NCBI GenBank assembly: GCA_027475525.1
Contig: JAMWFC010000091.1
Location: 1,032,042-1,096,041 of the forward strand
DNA: 64,000 nucleotides
Source of the DNA: Macrolepiota albuminosa
Lineage: Eukaryota > Basidiomycota > Agaricomycetes > Agaricales > Agaricaceae
Direction of reading: 5' to 3'
Both the position numbers and the translations under genes were made by a program. Positions 1-11,718 of the stretch are shown here, piece by piece (position 1 is the stretch's first letter; each line of letters begins with the position of its first letter). The notes under the pieces are model-generated. The model was given only the letters and a program-made list of their open reading frames with translations. It was not told where the DNA came from and ran no database searches.

Positions 1-455
1 TTCATTTGACCTCTTCAGAGGTTCCAGCTGTCATCTTGGTCACATGATGTCTCATTCTCATTTTGTCTTGCATATACATTATTGATATAAGTATTTCACT
101 ATATAGCTTATAGCATAGCAATAATGTGTATATATGCTACCTATTAATATTGAAACTAGAACTTCTTCACTATATCTCCACATTGGTACTCATATTATGC
201 CAGCAGACTCAGTAAATTTTGTTAAATTTCAAAAAAGAAATGTACAATATTTAATAACAATAGTTTTTCTCTTCAATTTATGAAGAAGTGTACAGCATAG
301 CTCACAATCAGAGTATAGCTAACTTAGAGTTTTAGCTTAGTTTATCTCTTTACAACAACTTGTTTTTATGCAGAGAAATTTTTAAAAGTCATAACTTTTG
401 ATGCGGCACTCACAATCAGAGTGCCGCCTTTTGAATACTGTATTTTGAAATAGAA
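1..455. repeat. Diverged AT-rich dispersed repeat R1, copy 1
   Basis: This stretch matches about 4645-5160 in the same orientation. Shared landmarks in the same order are a start reading GACCTCTTCAGAGGTTYCAG, a CACATGATGTC motif, TATATAGC, and near the end an AAAAGT-ATAACTTTT palindrome followed by the hairpin at 403-427 and TTTTGAATACTG. The window starts inside or at the edge of the copy. No open frame or terminal duplication was found, so it is an unclassified dispersed repeat, possibly the tail of a DNA transposon. Confidence 0.7.
403..427. repeat. Terminal-type hairpin of repeat R1, copy 1
   Basis: Nine-base perfect inverted repeat GCGGCACTC / GAGTGCCGC around the 7-nt loop ACAATCA. The same hairpin with other stem bases occurs at 5100-5120 and, weaker, at 19393-19413. 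Confidence 0.75.
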
Positions 456-904
456 TATTGTGTAAATATTTCACAGTTATATTTCAATATTCTAGCTAAT
501 GTTAAAACAAATCAAAATGAAGTCTTTATATATATAATTCACAATAAGTTTTAGCAAGTAAAATATAAGTCTCATATAATAGAATTAATCTTTTAAACAA
601 AACATTTGATGAAGCTAATAGACAACTCTTCAGTCTTTGCTTTGAATCAAGCATAAACATAGATATAAATATTTACAGCTATTGATTAAAAAGAAACTCT
701 CAGTCAGTAGAGATGTAGTAGAAATTTGGGATATACAAAGGTGCTATATACTAAGTGCTATGTGACTAGTTCAGCCATAGGGCCAGAGGTTCATTTTAAT
801 AGTCTTGTAAGACCTCACTTTCTGCACTGCCAATGTGATTTGGACACAGAGTTCATTTAGGACCTTTACACAAATCAATTTACACAATTGTATCAAACCC
901 TTAC

Positions 905-1383
905 ATGCCATTTGAGGCAGTGAGGTCTCAAACTTTGATGCGATGGTCAAGCCTAGTGCTTACAAGCCATGCCATTCCATTAGCAACTGAATCACTTATT
1001 GAAACTACAGTCAAGCTTGCAGTGGTCTGTAAATTACAATTGTATTAATGAAAACTTGTAACCAACGCCATGTGCATGACTGATAATCAATCCTTTAAGC
1101 CCCGCTGACCCATCTTAAGATCCCACCAATATATCCTACTATTGTTAAGTCCAACAATGGCATGAAGAGGTTGCCAGTTACTGGGAGAGAAGGCGACACT
1201 GCATACAAAGGTTGGGTGGTAGACCCTCACCATGAAACAAACAAGTAGATACATGTTCTTCATCATTTGTCTGATTTCCTGTTGCTCTACATGGCATCTT
1301 CTCAGAATGTAGCGAGCATGTACTTTGACTCTAGGAGCTATGAGATTACTGACCAACAAAAAATGTTTACTTTCCTTAGGCAT
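905..1383 (-). pseudogene. Relic of RTC1/WDR24-like WD40 protein (SEA/GATOR2 complex)
   Basis: On the minus strand the frame contains VAFSPSNWQPLHAIVGL, IYWWDLKMGQRG and, past a stop that fits CGA to TGA, RLSVMHMALVTS. After an intron-like gap it continues as MAWLVSTRLDHRIKV, a stop where Trp is expected, then DLT. This order resembles the WD40 propeller of fungal RTC1/SEA2 (WDR24), part of the SEA complex that regulates TORC1 at the vacuole. The fragment lacks most of the propeller, carries nonsense changes and lies among repeats, so it is a dead gene fragment. Identification is from memory of the family; another WD40 protein is the main alternative. Confidence 0.5.
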
Positions 1384-1514
1384 GGGGGCAGCGCAATGTC
1401 GAAAAGTTAGGATGGGATAAGGTGTGCAGTGACCAAAAAAGAATGTCAGCTATTCTATGTTCTAGAGATGTACATTATTATATTGTGATTTTTGTTCTGG
1501 TGCTCATGTTACAT

Positions 1515-1648
1515 CAAGGTACACTATCATGCTGGAGATTCTTGGAGTCTGCAAGGACAATGTTGGATTTCTGGTCATAGCCCATGAAGGTGTTGACAAC
1601 AGGCCTGTCTTGCAGGATGAGTAGTATGTAGTGGTCGATGTATCCGTT
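1515..1648 (-). pseudogene. Fragment of Sm/LSM-domain protein, LSM8-like
   Basis: The minus-strand frame reads GYIDHYILLILQDRPVVNTF, then MGYDQKSNIVLADSK. This fits the Sm1 fold of LSM proteins (xxVLLILQDGRxxxGTLxGFDQxxNIVLxDS), best LSM8, a subunit of the nuclear LSM2-8 ring that binds U6 snRNA. The expected GR after LQD is changed. No start codon and no Sm2 motif could be found, and the frame stops soon after. It lies in the same orientation as the RTC1-like relic next to it, so both may come from one captured or decayed host segment. Confidence 0.45.
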
Positions 1649-1649
1649 A

Positions 1650-3190
1650 TATATCTATTTTACAAACTTGCAAGCGTTAAAGCACGTGACTTACTGGTGC
1701 ACTGACACTTCATGTTGATATCTATTGAGATAAGATTAGATCTTACAACCTTGCATTCAAATATATATTTATTTATTTTAAGCAAATTAGTTAGTGTGGG
1801 GAACTTGATCACCCTCATAACAACATGACCACTGTCCTCCCTGCCCAAACAGTATGTGTGCAAACTTTTATTATTACCTTTACTAACATTTTATATACAT
1901 TTTTCCTTACATGTTTTTCTCGTGTAAGGACTGTGCAGCCTTCACAATACTACCCTCCATTTTTATGCCCACAAAAGGTTCGACTCTTTTTGTGGACCTT
2001 AATCGATGTCACCTGCGTTATACAACCCCAATGGCCTTGACATTGCTCCGCTTTCATAGACTCAGCACTTTCTTCTCAAATTTTCTTGCTATCTATACAG
2101 TACACATGAAAACTTTTTTTTCATTACTTTTACTAGACACCATTACTCGTCAACCTCAGTAAACATTGGGCAATCTCTTGTCATCTGTGACCGCCCAACA
2201 ATCCACCCACCTTTTAACGACAGACTCCTATGTAGTCCGTACACTTGACAAATTTGGATGCACACTTTCTAGTCAGATCAATGTTTTCTGTTAGGTTCCA
2301 GCAGGTACGATGATGGCTGTAATTGCCCAACGCAAGCAGACTGCACAGGATGAGAACACTGTTGGTTCTGCTGATGATGTGGGGTGAAGTTGTAATTCGG
2401 TTGTATATGGACTCTGGAGGGCATGTGGTTCATGACTGTTGTGCGAGATCAAACGCTGAGGCTTGGGTCAGCCTGTTTTGTCAGTCTTCTTCATGTATGC
2501 GCTTATGAGAAATGGAAGTGTTTCCAAGGCCTGTTATGTTAGGGTTAGTGAGCACGACACTACCAAGCAAAGCAAAGTAGTGGAGTTACTATACACCGAG
2601 TTGGCGAAGTACGTTGCAGGGCAATAGTGGGGGAAATCCCACCTCCCTGTTTCGGCTTATATGCCTCATCAGGCCCATTTGCAACTATTTGCAATGTTCT
2701 GGAACCTTCCAGAATACTACTGTATTTGGGAGGGCACCTGACCGTCATCTGAGTAAGCCTGAATGCTCAGTTATTGCTATTGGTCCATGTGGACCAACGG
2801 CAAAATTCCCTCAGAAGAATTTCTGATGGAAAACTGAACCCTCTGCTCTGCAACTTCTCTTCTTTTCCCACACCGAAGTAACAGTGACACAACTTCATGG
2901 CAGAGGAATCTCTGGGGAATCCCTTTCATTGGAGGATAGCAATTGCTTTCCCATAAGCAGGCCAAACAATCTGAAGGGCGGATTTGGCACACTCCGGTGC
3001 ACAAGTCGATGAACCCTTGTCGGTCTACCCATCCAGGATTACACCTGGATGCCAGTCGGCCCCTCAGCAGTCAAATTCCGCTGATGGTACTAACAATACT
3101 ACTAGTCTGAGTTACTAAGGACTCGACCGAGGATCCACAAGCACATGGCAGTGCCTGCAGCTAAGTCGGTAGGTAGAGAAGAGAGTATGT
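1650..3190. other. AT-rich sequence without a recognisable gene
   Basis: Only short open frames of 60-83 codons occur here. None shows a known motif or consistent coding character on either strand. Confidence 0.5.
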
Positions 3191-3194
3191 TACT

Positions 3195-3610
3195 ACTAGT
3201 ATGTGAGGGATCTGATAACGCCCGTTATCAGTGTGATAGTCATATAAAAGTTACACAAATATTGGCATCAGAATTGTCCCCTCTGTGTAGAGTCAGATTC
3301 TACTCTAATCTCTTAGGTCTCAGTGTGAAATATATTCCAAAATACCTTGGTTAGGACTGACAACTTTTATATTGGTGGTATGAGTCCTTAATTTTGTGAT
3401 ATTTTAAATTTAATTTTGAGCCTTTTCTGATTGGTCAATCATTATATTCCAAGTTGTCTCCTCTGTCTAGATTCAGATTCTACTGTAATCCTTTAGATCT
3501 CACTGTAAAATATCTTCCAAAATACCTTGGCTAGGACTGACAACTCTCACTTTGATAGTACAAGCCCTTAATTCTGTGATATTCTGCATTTGATTTTGAG
3601 CATTTTTTGA
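3195..3610. repeat. Repeat R2: unit plus a tandem second partial unit
   Basis: A unit starting at AGTATGTGAGGGATCTGATAAC (3195-3425) is followed by a second partial unit (about 3436-3605). Both share the series TTGTC-CTCTGT, AGATTCTACT, AAATACCTTGG and TGATATT. A third partial start is at 3630-3660. The same unit recurs at 5485-5715. No coding capacity was seen. Confidence 0.7.
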
Positions 3611-3895
3611 CTAGTCGATCATTATGTTCCAGGTTGTCCTCTCTGCTCAAAGTCAGAATCTGCTTTATTTAATTAGTCAATCATTATATTTCCTTCACAG
3701 AGGATATCATCAGTCTTGACAAATTCTTCAAAACTACTAACTATCTCTTTAAAAACTTACATTTAGTATGCATATATGCTATATTTTTATACACTATAGC
3801 ATTCTACTAATTATCAGCTTTCTATTTGTATTTTAAACATGTATATTTACTTTAGTATTAGATTCTTGCCCTTTCATGTGAAAGGCAGCTCAGAC

Positions 3896-4620
3896 TTTCT
3901 CTCTGGATTCTGAGCCAGGACCTGATTAGATTCTTTCACTATCTTAGTAAAGTATGTTTCTAGACCTTCTATCTTGGGGTTCTGGCTTTAATATAAGTCA
4001 CATGACCTGCTTCTTCTTCTTTAATTCCTCATTTGATCAAGGAGTAGTAAAAATAGTAATTTAGCTTTAGCTATGCATCAAATGTAACTTTCTACAAATA
4101 ATGCTGCTAAAACCTCTAGGGGCACTCTATAGCTATCTGCAAATATCTAAATTATGTCATTTGGTGCTATGGCTGCTGAGATATTTAGGGAGATGTGTTA
4201 GAAGTATAATTCAAGGTAATTTTAAAGTACCCCACCTCTCTCCCTAGATTCTGAGCCAGAATCCAAGCAGATCTTTTAGCTGTTTTGATGAAGTATTTTC
4301 TAGACCTTTTATATTGGGGTTCTAGCCTTGATATAAGTCACATGTCCTGCTTCTTCATCTTTAATTCCTCATTTGATGAAGGGGTGGTGGAACTAGTAAT
4401 TCAGCTGTAGCTATGTATCAAATATAGCTTTCTACAAATAATGCTGCTGGAACATCTAGGAGCACTCTAGGACTACCTGCTAATACTGGAATTATGCCAT
4501 TTGGTGCCCTGGTTGCTGAGATATATAGGGAGATGTGTTAGAAGTATAATTTAGTCAAATGTTAAAGTACTCCATCTTTTCCCCTAAATTGTAAGCCAGG
4601 CTTTGCATGATATTTTTTAC
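3896..4620. repeat. Tandem repeat of about 341 bp (two units plus a partial)
   Basis: The motif ATTCTGAGCCAG occurs at 3907 and 4248 and, mutated, at 4588, giving periods of 341 and 340. Landmarks repeated in order within each unit are CTTGGGGTTCTRGC, ATATAAGTCACATG, TAATTCCTCATTTGAT, AATAATGCTGCT and GGGAGATGTGTTAGAAG. The units differ at roughly one base in eight by eye, so the tandem is old. No open reading frame spans it. Confidence 0.8.
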
Positions 4621-4644
4621 TTCAAAATGTAACTAAGGGTTTTT

Positions 4645-5160
4645 TTGACCTCTTCAGAGGTTTCAGCTGTCATCTTAGTCACATGATGTCTTATTCTTAC
4701 TTTGTCTTGCATATATATTATTGATATAAATATTTTACTATATAGCCTATAAGATAGTAATAATATAGCTGTATGCTACATATTAATATGGAAACTAGAA
4801 CCTCTTCACTATATCTCCACATTGGTACTCATACTATTCCAGCTGACTCAGTAAATTTTGTTAAATTTAAAAAGAAAAAAATTATAATATTTAATAACAA
4901 TAATTTTTCTCTTTGATTTATAGAATAATCTATAAGTATACAGCTTAGTTCTATAAGCAAAGTATAGCTATTTTAAAGTAAACTTAAAATTTTAACTTGG
5001 TCTTTTTCTCTACAACTACTGTTTTCTATATAGAGATATTTTTAAAAGTTATAACTTTTGATAAGAGCTACTTTAGTCAAACACAGCCACAAAATAGCTG
5101 GCACTCACAATTGGAGTGCCCTCTTTTGAATACTGCATTGTAAAATAAAATTTTATACTG
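4645..5160. repeat. Dispersed repeat R1, copy 2
   Basis: Second copy of the repeat at the left edge of the window, same orientation. It carries an extra stretch of about 35 nt (around 5060-5098) between the ATAACTTTTGAT block and the hairpin, which copy 1 lacks. Confidence 0.7.
5100..5120. repeat. Terminal-type hairpin of repeat R1, copy 2
   Basis: Stem GGCACTC / GAGTGCC around the loop ACAATTG, followed by CTCTTTTGAATACTG as in copy 1. The outer stem bases present in copy 1 are lost, but the seven-base core is perfect. Confidence 0.75.
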
Positions 5161-5484
5161 TGTATATATGTTACAATTATATCTCAATATTTTAAGTTTA
5201 GCAAAGCTTTACTATTTAAAGCTTCAACATTCCAATATTATAAAGCTACGGAAAAAGCATAGGTTAGTAATATTTATATTTCTTGTTTTTTTTTCTCTTC
5301 AAGTCTATGGCTAATTGAACCCATAGAATGAAGGTCTAAGTGCATACTTTTACTGTTATATATGAAGCTATCTCTGACTGCTAATGCAAAACTTTTCTAG
5401 TTCTATCAGAAATAATAGTTCGGCTATGTATTTATACTTCATTTCTGTTGAAAAATAAAACTAGTTTTTTTCACCAGAATCAAC

Positions 5485-5715
5485 TAGTATGTGAAGAATC
5501 TGATAACATCTAATATTAGCATGACAGTCATATAAAAGTCACACAAATATTAGAATTGAAATTGTCCTCTTTGTTTAGAGGCAAATTCTACTCAAATTCT
5601 TTAAGTCTCAGTATGAAATATATTTCAAAACACCTTGATTAAGACTAACACCTTTAACATTTAGTAGTATGAGCCCTTGATTTTGTGATATTCTACATTT
5701 GATTTTGAGTCTTTC
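5485..5715. repeat. Dispersed repeat R2, second location
   Basis: Matches 3195-3425 in the same orientation (AGTATGTGAAGAATCTGATAAC start, then GTCATATAAAAGTYACACAAATATT). It ends exactly at the left LTR of element B1, so B1 either inserted next to it or the junction was made by recombination. Confidence 0.7.
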
Positions 5716-6228
5716 TGTAAAAGCAACTTCTAGAGGCTGTGGCTTAGTCACACAGCTGACAAAGGGAGATCCAAAGTGTATTAGAGTATATACCAACAAT
5801 ATCATAATAACTACTCACCTGGCAGAGGGAGATCTAAAAAAAACAAGTCTAGGGATTTCCTATGTCAGGTTGGATGCTTCTTGGGCCTCTGAATGTGGAA
5901 AACAACTATACAAGTACAACAAAACCTTAAAAACTTGAAAATTGCTTAAATAAACAACTGTATAAACAAGGCAGAAAAACTCTGAACTTTGGAAGTCAGA
6001 AAAGCAAACTCTGGCTTATATAAGTGGTCTAAAGCTGAAGGGCCCACACTTGTCTGAATGATAGCTAAAGAACTAAAGCATCTCAAAAGCTGAGAATAAT
6101 ACTAACAGATAGTGTTGAGAGAATAAAAACAGCAAAATGAGAGAATGATAAAAGAAATAAAGAAATGAATGAAAGGACAGTGAAGAAATAGGGAGTGAAA
6201 GAAGAAAAAAATGAGGAGTCCTCTGACA
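5716..6228 (-). mobile_element. LTR of chromovirus family B: 3' LTR of element B1
   Basis: About 513 bp, TG...CA (TGTAAAAG to CTCTGACA on the plus strand), read in the sense of the element on the minus strand. The polypurine tract AGAAGGGGGTGA lies just upstream in the element's sense (6229-6241 on the plus strand). Other copies are at 7726-8244 (opposite strand), 20347-20827, 23432-23943 and 42371-42714, with a stub at 9358. It contains AACAAGTCTAGGG, the segment that would self-prime (see the B2 primer-binding site). Confidence 0.85.
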
Positions 6229-6444
6229 TCACCCCCTTCTAGAGTGTGGTGTCTTAATATGCTGGATAAAAGTAGTTCTGGATGGCCTGGTCCACTTTGG
6301 AAAGAGAATAGAGGCCTCTGATTGCTTGGAGAGCATTGTGATGCTCTTGATAGAATTCTCAGACCAAGGCAGGGGCATGGACATTCTCTTGTAGCTCCCA
6401 GAAGATGTCCTCAATTCCATAGCCCTTTCACTTTATCTTGACCT

Positions 6445-7226
6445 TGTCACAACCTCTTCCACCTGGAACCACCCCAGGACACCCCTGGAACTCCACCTGG
6501 AACTCCTCCACCAACCCCATGACATGACCCCCACCATTGGGACTGCCACCACCGCCATCACACACATCAAACCCCGCCATCACACCGCACCCCCTGACAG
6601 CCCCACCACACAAACTCCGGAACTACCCTTGGCACGTGCTGATCACCAAATCATGCCAACTACCCTGGCCATCATGTATCATGACATCCTTCCACACCAA
6701 TTTATTGTGTGCCCTGCATGCACAATCTCCAATATATAGTTTCTCCCCCTTCTGCCACCACCTATTAACTCCTGAAACCATCCCAGACATCCTGGGACCC
6801 CTGAGAAACCTGGAGCAGCCACCCCCAATATTTAAGAGTAGCTACCTACTTGTCGTATGCTAGTCTTGATATTACATTTGATTGCTTGTGTGCTCTTTGA
6901 TTGACTGGTATGCACTGACTGGCATGCTTTGACTGGCACACTCAACTTGTTTGTGTGCTCCTAAGATTGGTATGCACTTTGCGACTTAAACTTCACTAAC
7001 CTGGGTCTTGTCCTAGAACCCCTGGTTCCTACTCAACTCCATCCCCTTAATTCTTTCAACTTCACCCAATTCCTGGACTAAGTCCCTTACTCCAGGAATT
7101 CCTCTATTCATGTCTTGAACCCTGGAGCTCAGTTCAGAGTTTCAGATACCCAAGTGTCCGTAGATCAAGTCTGCCTCATAAGGGCATTGCTTTTCTGGAA
7201 AGCCCCTGACTCAGCGGAACCTGACA
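6445..7226 (+). mobile_element. Solo LTR of chromovirus family A, with target duplication GACCT
   Basis: 782 bp, TGTCACAACC to GGAACCTGACA, the reverse complement of the LTRs of element A. It is flanked by a perfect 5-bp duplication GACCT (6440-6444 and 7227-7231). It interrupts the chromodomain of B1, whose sequence resumes directly (compare the unbroken copy at 24130-24180). It keeps the self-priming segment AGTCTTGATATTA at 6862-6874. The lack of internal sequence means LTR-LTR recombination removed the element body. Confidence 0.92.
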
Positions 7227-7725
7227 GACCTGAAGCATGTTTCTAAAAAGTTAGCTGTCTAAGATCTGTTCTACTTTGTACTCTTCTTGGTTGTCTACCA
7301 GAACTGGAGGTGGAGATGGCTATAGACATCAACTTGAGATTGAATTTTCTGATGCTGGAGAGAGCTTTACCACATTAAAGACTGGATGAAGTCAACTCAT
7401 TCTACTCAGCAGCTTGAGTTGATAGGCTAGTGGGCCTACTTGCTTTACTATAGGAAAGAGTCTTAGACGATGATAAGAGAGCTTCTGAGAAGATCAGGTA
7501 GTGTACTGTTCTAGCTCTTGATTGACATGCTTGGTCTGGCCATCAGACTGGAGGTGGTAGACTGTAGAAGTGTAGAGTTTGACATAGAGGTGGTACAGTT
7601 CTCTGATAAATTCTGCCAAAAACTGAGGTCCACAGTGTGAGACATAGGCATCTGACAATCCATGGAGTTTCCAGACATGCATGCTTTCAGTACAGATTAG
7701 CAGTGCCCATGGCAGAGCAAGTAAT

Positions 7726-8244
7726 TGTCAGGGGACTCCTCATTTCTTTCTTCTTTCACTTCTTATTCCTTCACTCTCCTTTCACTCATTTCCTTATTTC
7801 TTCTATCATTCTCTCATTTTGCTGTTTCTATTCTCTCAACACTATCTGTTAGTATTATTCTCAGCCTTTGAGATGTTCTGGTTCTTTAGCTATCATTCAG
7901 ACAAGTGTGGGCCCTTTAGCACCACTTCCAGACTGCTTATATAAGCTAGAGTTTGCCTTTCTGACTTCCAAAGTCCGGAGTTTTCCTTCCTTGTTTGCAC
8001 AGTTGTTTAGTTAGTCAATTTTCAAGTTTTTAAAGTTTTGTTGTACTGTACAGTTGTTTTCCATGCTTCAGAAGCCCCAGAAGCATTCAACCTGGCATAG
8101 AGAATCTCTAGACTTGTTCTCTTTGGATCTTTCTCTGCCAGGTAGGTAGTTATTATGATATTGTCAGTACATACTCTGATACATTTTGGATCTCCCTCTG
8201 CCAGCTGTGTGACTAAGCCACAGCCTCTAGAGGTCACTCTTATA
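7726..8244 (+). mobile_element. Solo LTR of chromovirus family B, inverted, with GTAAT/GTAGT duplication
   Basis: 519 bp, TGTCAGGGGACTCC to GGTCACTCTTATA (end mutated from ACA), opposite in orientation to B1. The flanks GTAAT (7721-7725) and GTAGT (8245-8249) form a 5-bp target duplication with one transition. It splits the integrase core of B1. The unbroken sequence is visible in B2 at 39300-39345, which confirms the empty site. Confidence 0.9.
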
Positions 8245-9357
8245 GTAGTGTGTGTTGGAATAAAATGAGCATGCTTGCTACAGAGATCTACTACTACCAT
8301 GATTGTGTCATATCTATGAGAGTCTGATAACTTGTCGATGAAGTCTACCAAGGCCACACTCCAATGCTCAGCTGGAATGAGCAAAGAATAAAGCTGTCCC
8401 ATAGAAAGCTGACAACAAAGCTTAGTCTGAAGGCAGAGATTGCAGGTGGAGGTGTAAGAGCCAGTATATCATGACATTTGAGGCTATCAGTAATTCTGAG
8501 AGACCAGTTCCAGTGTCTTCTATCTGTCAGAATAACCTGCAACCTGAGAGTCATGATGCTGCTCCACAATCTGCTTCCAGAGGTCTGGCAGGTTAGGAAC
8601 ATAAATGTACTACAGGAAGATAAGAAGACCATTCTTCAAAGACCACTCGTCAGTGCAAACAGACTTTACTTCAGTTTTCTCTCAAGCATGCAAGGCCAAG
8701 GCAGCCTTGGCTACCAGATCTTTTTAAGCACCCTCCTGGTTACCTTGGCAGATGTCTTAAAGAATGCTTACTTCTTTTCTCTGGCCAACCACACCTTCTA
8801 GAGCATGGATATCAAACAGTTCTGGCTTCAGGAGAACAATATTGTCATTGCTGCTAGCTTCTGAACCATGGTCTGCTTGCCTAAAAAGTGTGTCTGGCTT
8901 GCTCATGCTCCATCCAGGTTTGTGATGTAGAGAAAAGTCAAAGTTGGCCAAATACAAGGACTATCAAGCCTGTCAGCAGTTAAATTTCTTGGCTGTCTAA
9001 AAGTACTCTAAGTTTTTGTGATCAGTCCACACCTCAAATTTATGGCTGGCACCTTTAAGGAAATGTCACCACTTCTTAAATGACCAAATAATAGCTAGCA
9101 TCTTCTTGTCATGGATCTTATAATTTTGCTTCATGGCATTGAGACCCTTGGAGTAGAAAGCCACAAGATGCCACTTACCATCCTTCTGTGACTATTGAAA
9201 GAAAACAGATCCAGTAGCAAAATCTAAGCTATCAGCTTTAACATGGAAGGAAGAGTCATTATCTGGGAATAAGAGAACAGGCTTTGAAGTGACTGCCTGT
9301 TTAAGGCCATCAAAGGCTGTCTGCTGCACTACATCCCAGTGCTAAGAAGTGTCTTTT

Positions 9358-9410
9358 GTAAGGGTGACCTCTAGAGGCTATGGCTTAGTCACATAGCTAG
9401 CAGAACCACA
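9358..9410 (-). mobile_element. Truncated stub of a family B LTR
   Basis: TGTAAGGGTGACCTCTAGAG and about 30 further bases match the start of the family B LTR. The match fades by about 9410. The stub abuts the truncated RNase H of B1 and lies just outside element A. It marks a rearrangement older than the insertion of A. Confidence 0.7.
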
Positions 9411-9427
9411 TTACATGCTAGACCTGT

Positions 9428-10198
9428 TGTCAGGTTCCGCTGAGTCGGGGGATTTCTGGGAAAGCAATGCCCTTACAATGTGGACTTGATCTACGGATAC
9501 TCGGGTGTCTGGAACTCCGGAGCTAGGACTCCGGGGTTCAAGACACAGGCAAGGGTAATCCCAGGAGAGGAGACTCGGTCCAGGGGTTTTGGGTTGTGAG
9601 TAGCTAGGGGATTGGGTGGAGGTCGAGTCGTGAACCGGAGGTTCTAAGATGAGACCAAGTTAGCAAGTTAAAGTTGCAAAGTACGTACCAAACTTAGAGC
9701 ACGCGGTTATTCAAGCGTGCCAGTCAAAAGCTTGCCAGTCAGTGCGTACCAATCAAGCAAAGGGCACGCAACAATCAAAGTTATCCAAGTTAATATCAAG
9801 ACTAGTGAATACAACGGGGGACTATGCTATAAGTACTACGGGGCCAGGTCTTGGGGTTCCGGGGTGTCTGGGATAAGTCCCGGGAGGCATTGAGTAGCGG
9901 ACAGTGACTGAATACCTGGATCGCGCGTGGGGCGCACAATCAATTGACGTGAAGGGAGCTGTGATGTGTGATGCGTGATGGCCGGAAGCGAGCCGTGTGA
10001 TCCAATCGTTGATGACAGCTGGTTCTGGGGTTCATGAAGCAGGGTCTCCGGGGGTGCTGGCTGATGGCGGTCTTTGATGCGTGTGATGGCGGCGTCAGCA
10101 GCTGTGGGGGCGGGGCATGCTGTGGGTTGACGAAGGAGGCTCTCAGATGGGGCTCCAGGGATGCCCCCAGGGGGTTCTGGAGGGGAGGGGTCATGACA
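9428..10198 (-). repeat. 3' LTR of chromovirus A
   Basis: TGTCAGGTTCCGC to GGGTCATGACA on the plus strand, a proper TG...CA pair. It carries the TAATATCAAGACT segment at 9791-9803, with a CTATAAGTAC box about 25 nt away at 9827-9836. In the element's sense that is a TATA-like box followed by a transcript start reading AGTCTTGATATTA. Confidence 0.92.
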
Positions 10199-10212
10199 TC
10201 ACCCCCCCTCAG
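10199..10212 (-). other. Polypurine tract of chromovirus A
   Basis: The minus strand reads GAGGGGGGGTGA immediately before the 3' LTR start TGTCATGACC. The family B elements have the closely similar AGAAGGGGGTGA at the same place. It would prime plus-strand cDNA synthesis. Confidence 0.75.
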
Positions 10213-10841
10213 CGCCGAGACCCTCCAAGGCACGCGTAGCCGGCGGTCTGGGCCAGGGTCCAGGTGTGGGATCCGTCGCATGTCCTGACACGTATCAAAA
10301 TTTTTCCCATCAAACTCAACATGTCGTGTACACCAATGCATTCCCCGACGCCCCCACCTACTGACGAAGTCGCACCCCTTGTTGTGTGGGAGGCCTGGGA
10401 CGCCCGGTATCGGCGCTGCCTGGATTGGGAGTGCATCATGGCGCTCTTCCAGCAACATAGGTGCATTCATGTGTTCTTGCTTGGCACGATCAACCCCCCC
10501 TGTTTTAGAACAACAAAACGCACCTGCCGGAGACTATCTCCAAGGCAGACCCGGCCAGTCTCTCGGCGTCGGTTCCCAGATCGGTTCCTCAGGTGGGCTC
10601 CAGTCGTCCCATGCCCACTGTCGTGCGGATGACTGTCTGGCCTCCCCGCCCTCCTTCCTCACCTCGTCCTTGTCTGGCCGCCCCACGTTTTTGTTGGTCA
10701 GGGATGGCCCCTGGTACCATATTGACGGTTCTGGAGGACCTGCATATCCCATAGGTGGTTGTGTTGCAGTTGTTGTTTGAGCAGGCCCTTGAGAGGCCCC
10801 AGCGGTTGCCCACCCATGCGTGGTGCATCAGCAACGGGCTG

Positions 10842-10885
10842 GTAAGTGACGTCGTACCTTGTGGTCGCCGCTAACGCCAACCCAG
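10842..10885 (+). other. Predicted 44-nt spliceosomal intron in the accessory gene
   Basis: GTAAGT donor, GCTAACG branch site and CCCAG acceptor. Removing it joins ISNGL in frame (phase 0) to CVHCACR at the start of the cysteine module. The signals exist only on the plus strand, which supports transcription against gag-pol. Confidence 0.7.
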
Positions 10886-11718
10886 TGTGTGCACTGTGCT
10901 TGTCGGCTGGTGCAGTGTCTTTTCGAGGCCTCCAGCCCATCGTCCTGGAGGGACTCGTTGGTGTGCGAGGCATGTTACCTTAACCACGAGCGATGTTCCG
11001 TTTTGGCGTTATGGAGGGCGTGCTGTATGGCGTGGAAGCAGGGGTGGCCGTTGGGGGGGGTGATGCACAGGATGGGGGTGGAGGAGAGAGACTGGGTGGT
11101 TGAGCCGCCGATGGGAGTGCCAGGGGGTTCCAGGGGGGACGGGGCCCTGACGAGGGGGTCTCAGATGAGGGGGGTGGCGGGGGTAGGTAGTCGGAGCCGG
11201 CCCGTGGTCCTGGTCATGCGCTGGGCAACCCAGGCCAGGATGAGCGGGGGGGTCGTGTTGACAAGGGAAAGCGGCGGGCGTTGCCCAGTCCTTCCCCCGG
11301 GCCTTCCAAGCAGCTGCAACTTTCCCAGGAGGCCCCCTTCCCGACCTCTCCCCTGCGTCTGTCCCCAGCGGCGTTCTCCCCCTTGTTGGGGCGGCACTGC
11401 AGGAGTGCGTGGACCGGGCCGAGCAGGAGAGGGGGAAGCTGGCCAACCACCACCAGGTCACGGCTGAGCAATTGCAGGGGGTTTGGATGACCCTGGCTCA
11501 GAGCGAGGAGGCAGTGATGCAGGAGGCAGCAGCTCGGCGGTGGGTGGAGGAGGACTGGGGGGCAGTAGTCTGGGAGCTGCAGGAGATTTGGGTTGCACGG
11601 GGGGCATTGGAGGCCGAGCGGGACACGTTGCAAGCCCGGCTGGAGCAGGGGGCGGGCCATCCAGAGCCGGCCCCTCAGAGCTTGCAGAACGTGGTCGTCG
11701 CCCAGATGGCGGCTTTAA

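Larger units (their letters stand above)
6229..9357 (-). pseudogene. Chromovirus B1 pol remnant: RNase H, integrase, chromodomain
   Basis: Read on the minus strand from 9357 down. RNase H comes first (DSSFHVKADSLDFATGSVFF, then WTDHKNLEYF, about 9350-8960). A linker and integrase follow, with the zinc-binding end TSTCNLCLQTK and the core PAEHWSVALVDF and VVVDLCSKHAHFIPTHT up to 8245. After the solo LTR come CGPQFLAEF and SDGQTKHVNQELEQY (7494-7682). The frame then jumps straight to SQKLSYHRLRLFPIV, so the end of the integrase core is deleted. The chromodomain (DNQEEYKVEQILDS) is split by the solo LTR at 6445-7226. Many stops are present. The 5' part (gag, protease, RT) is missing: the copy ends at 9357 against an LTR stub. 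Confidence 0.8.

Noticed and set aside
403..427. Hairpin as a Helitron 3' terminus
   Set aside because: No CTRR follows the stem at the expected distance, no A/T insertion site or Rep/helicase remnant was seen, and similarity between copies continues past the hairpin.
2560..3004. Short overlapping frames of 62-75 codons around 2.6-3.0 kb
   Set aside because: No motif, no consistent strand and no splice signals that join them. Length is within chance expectation.
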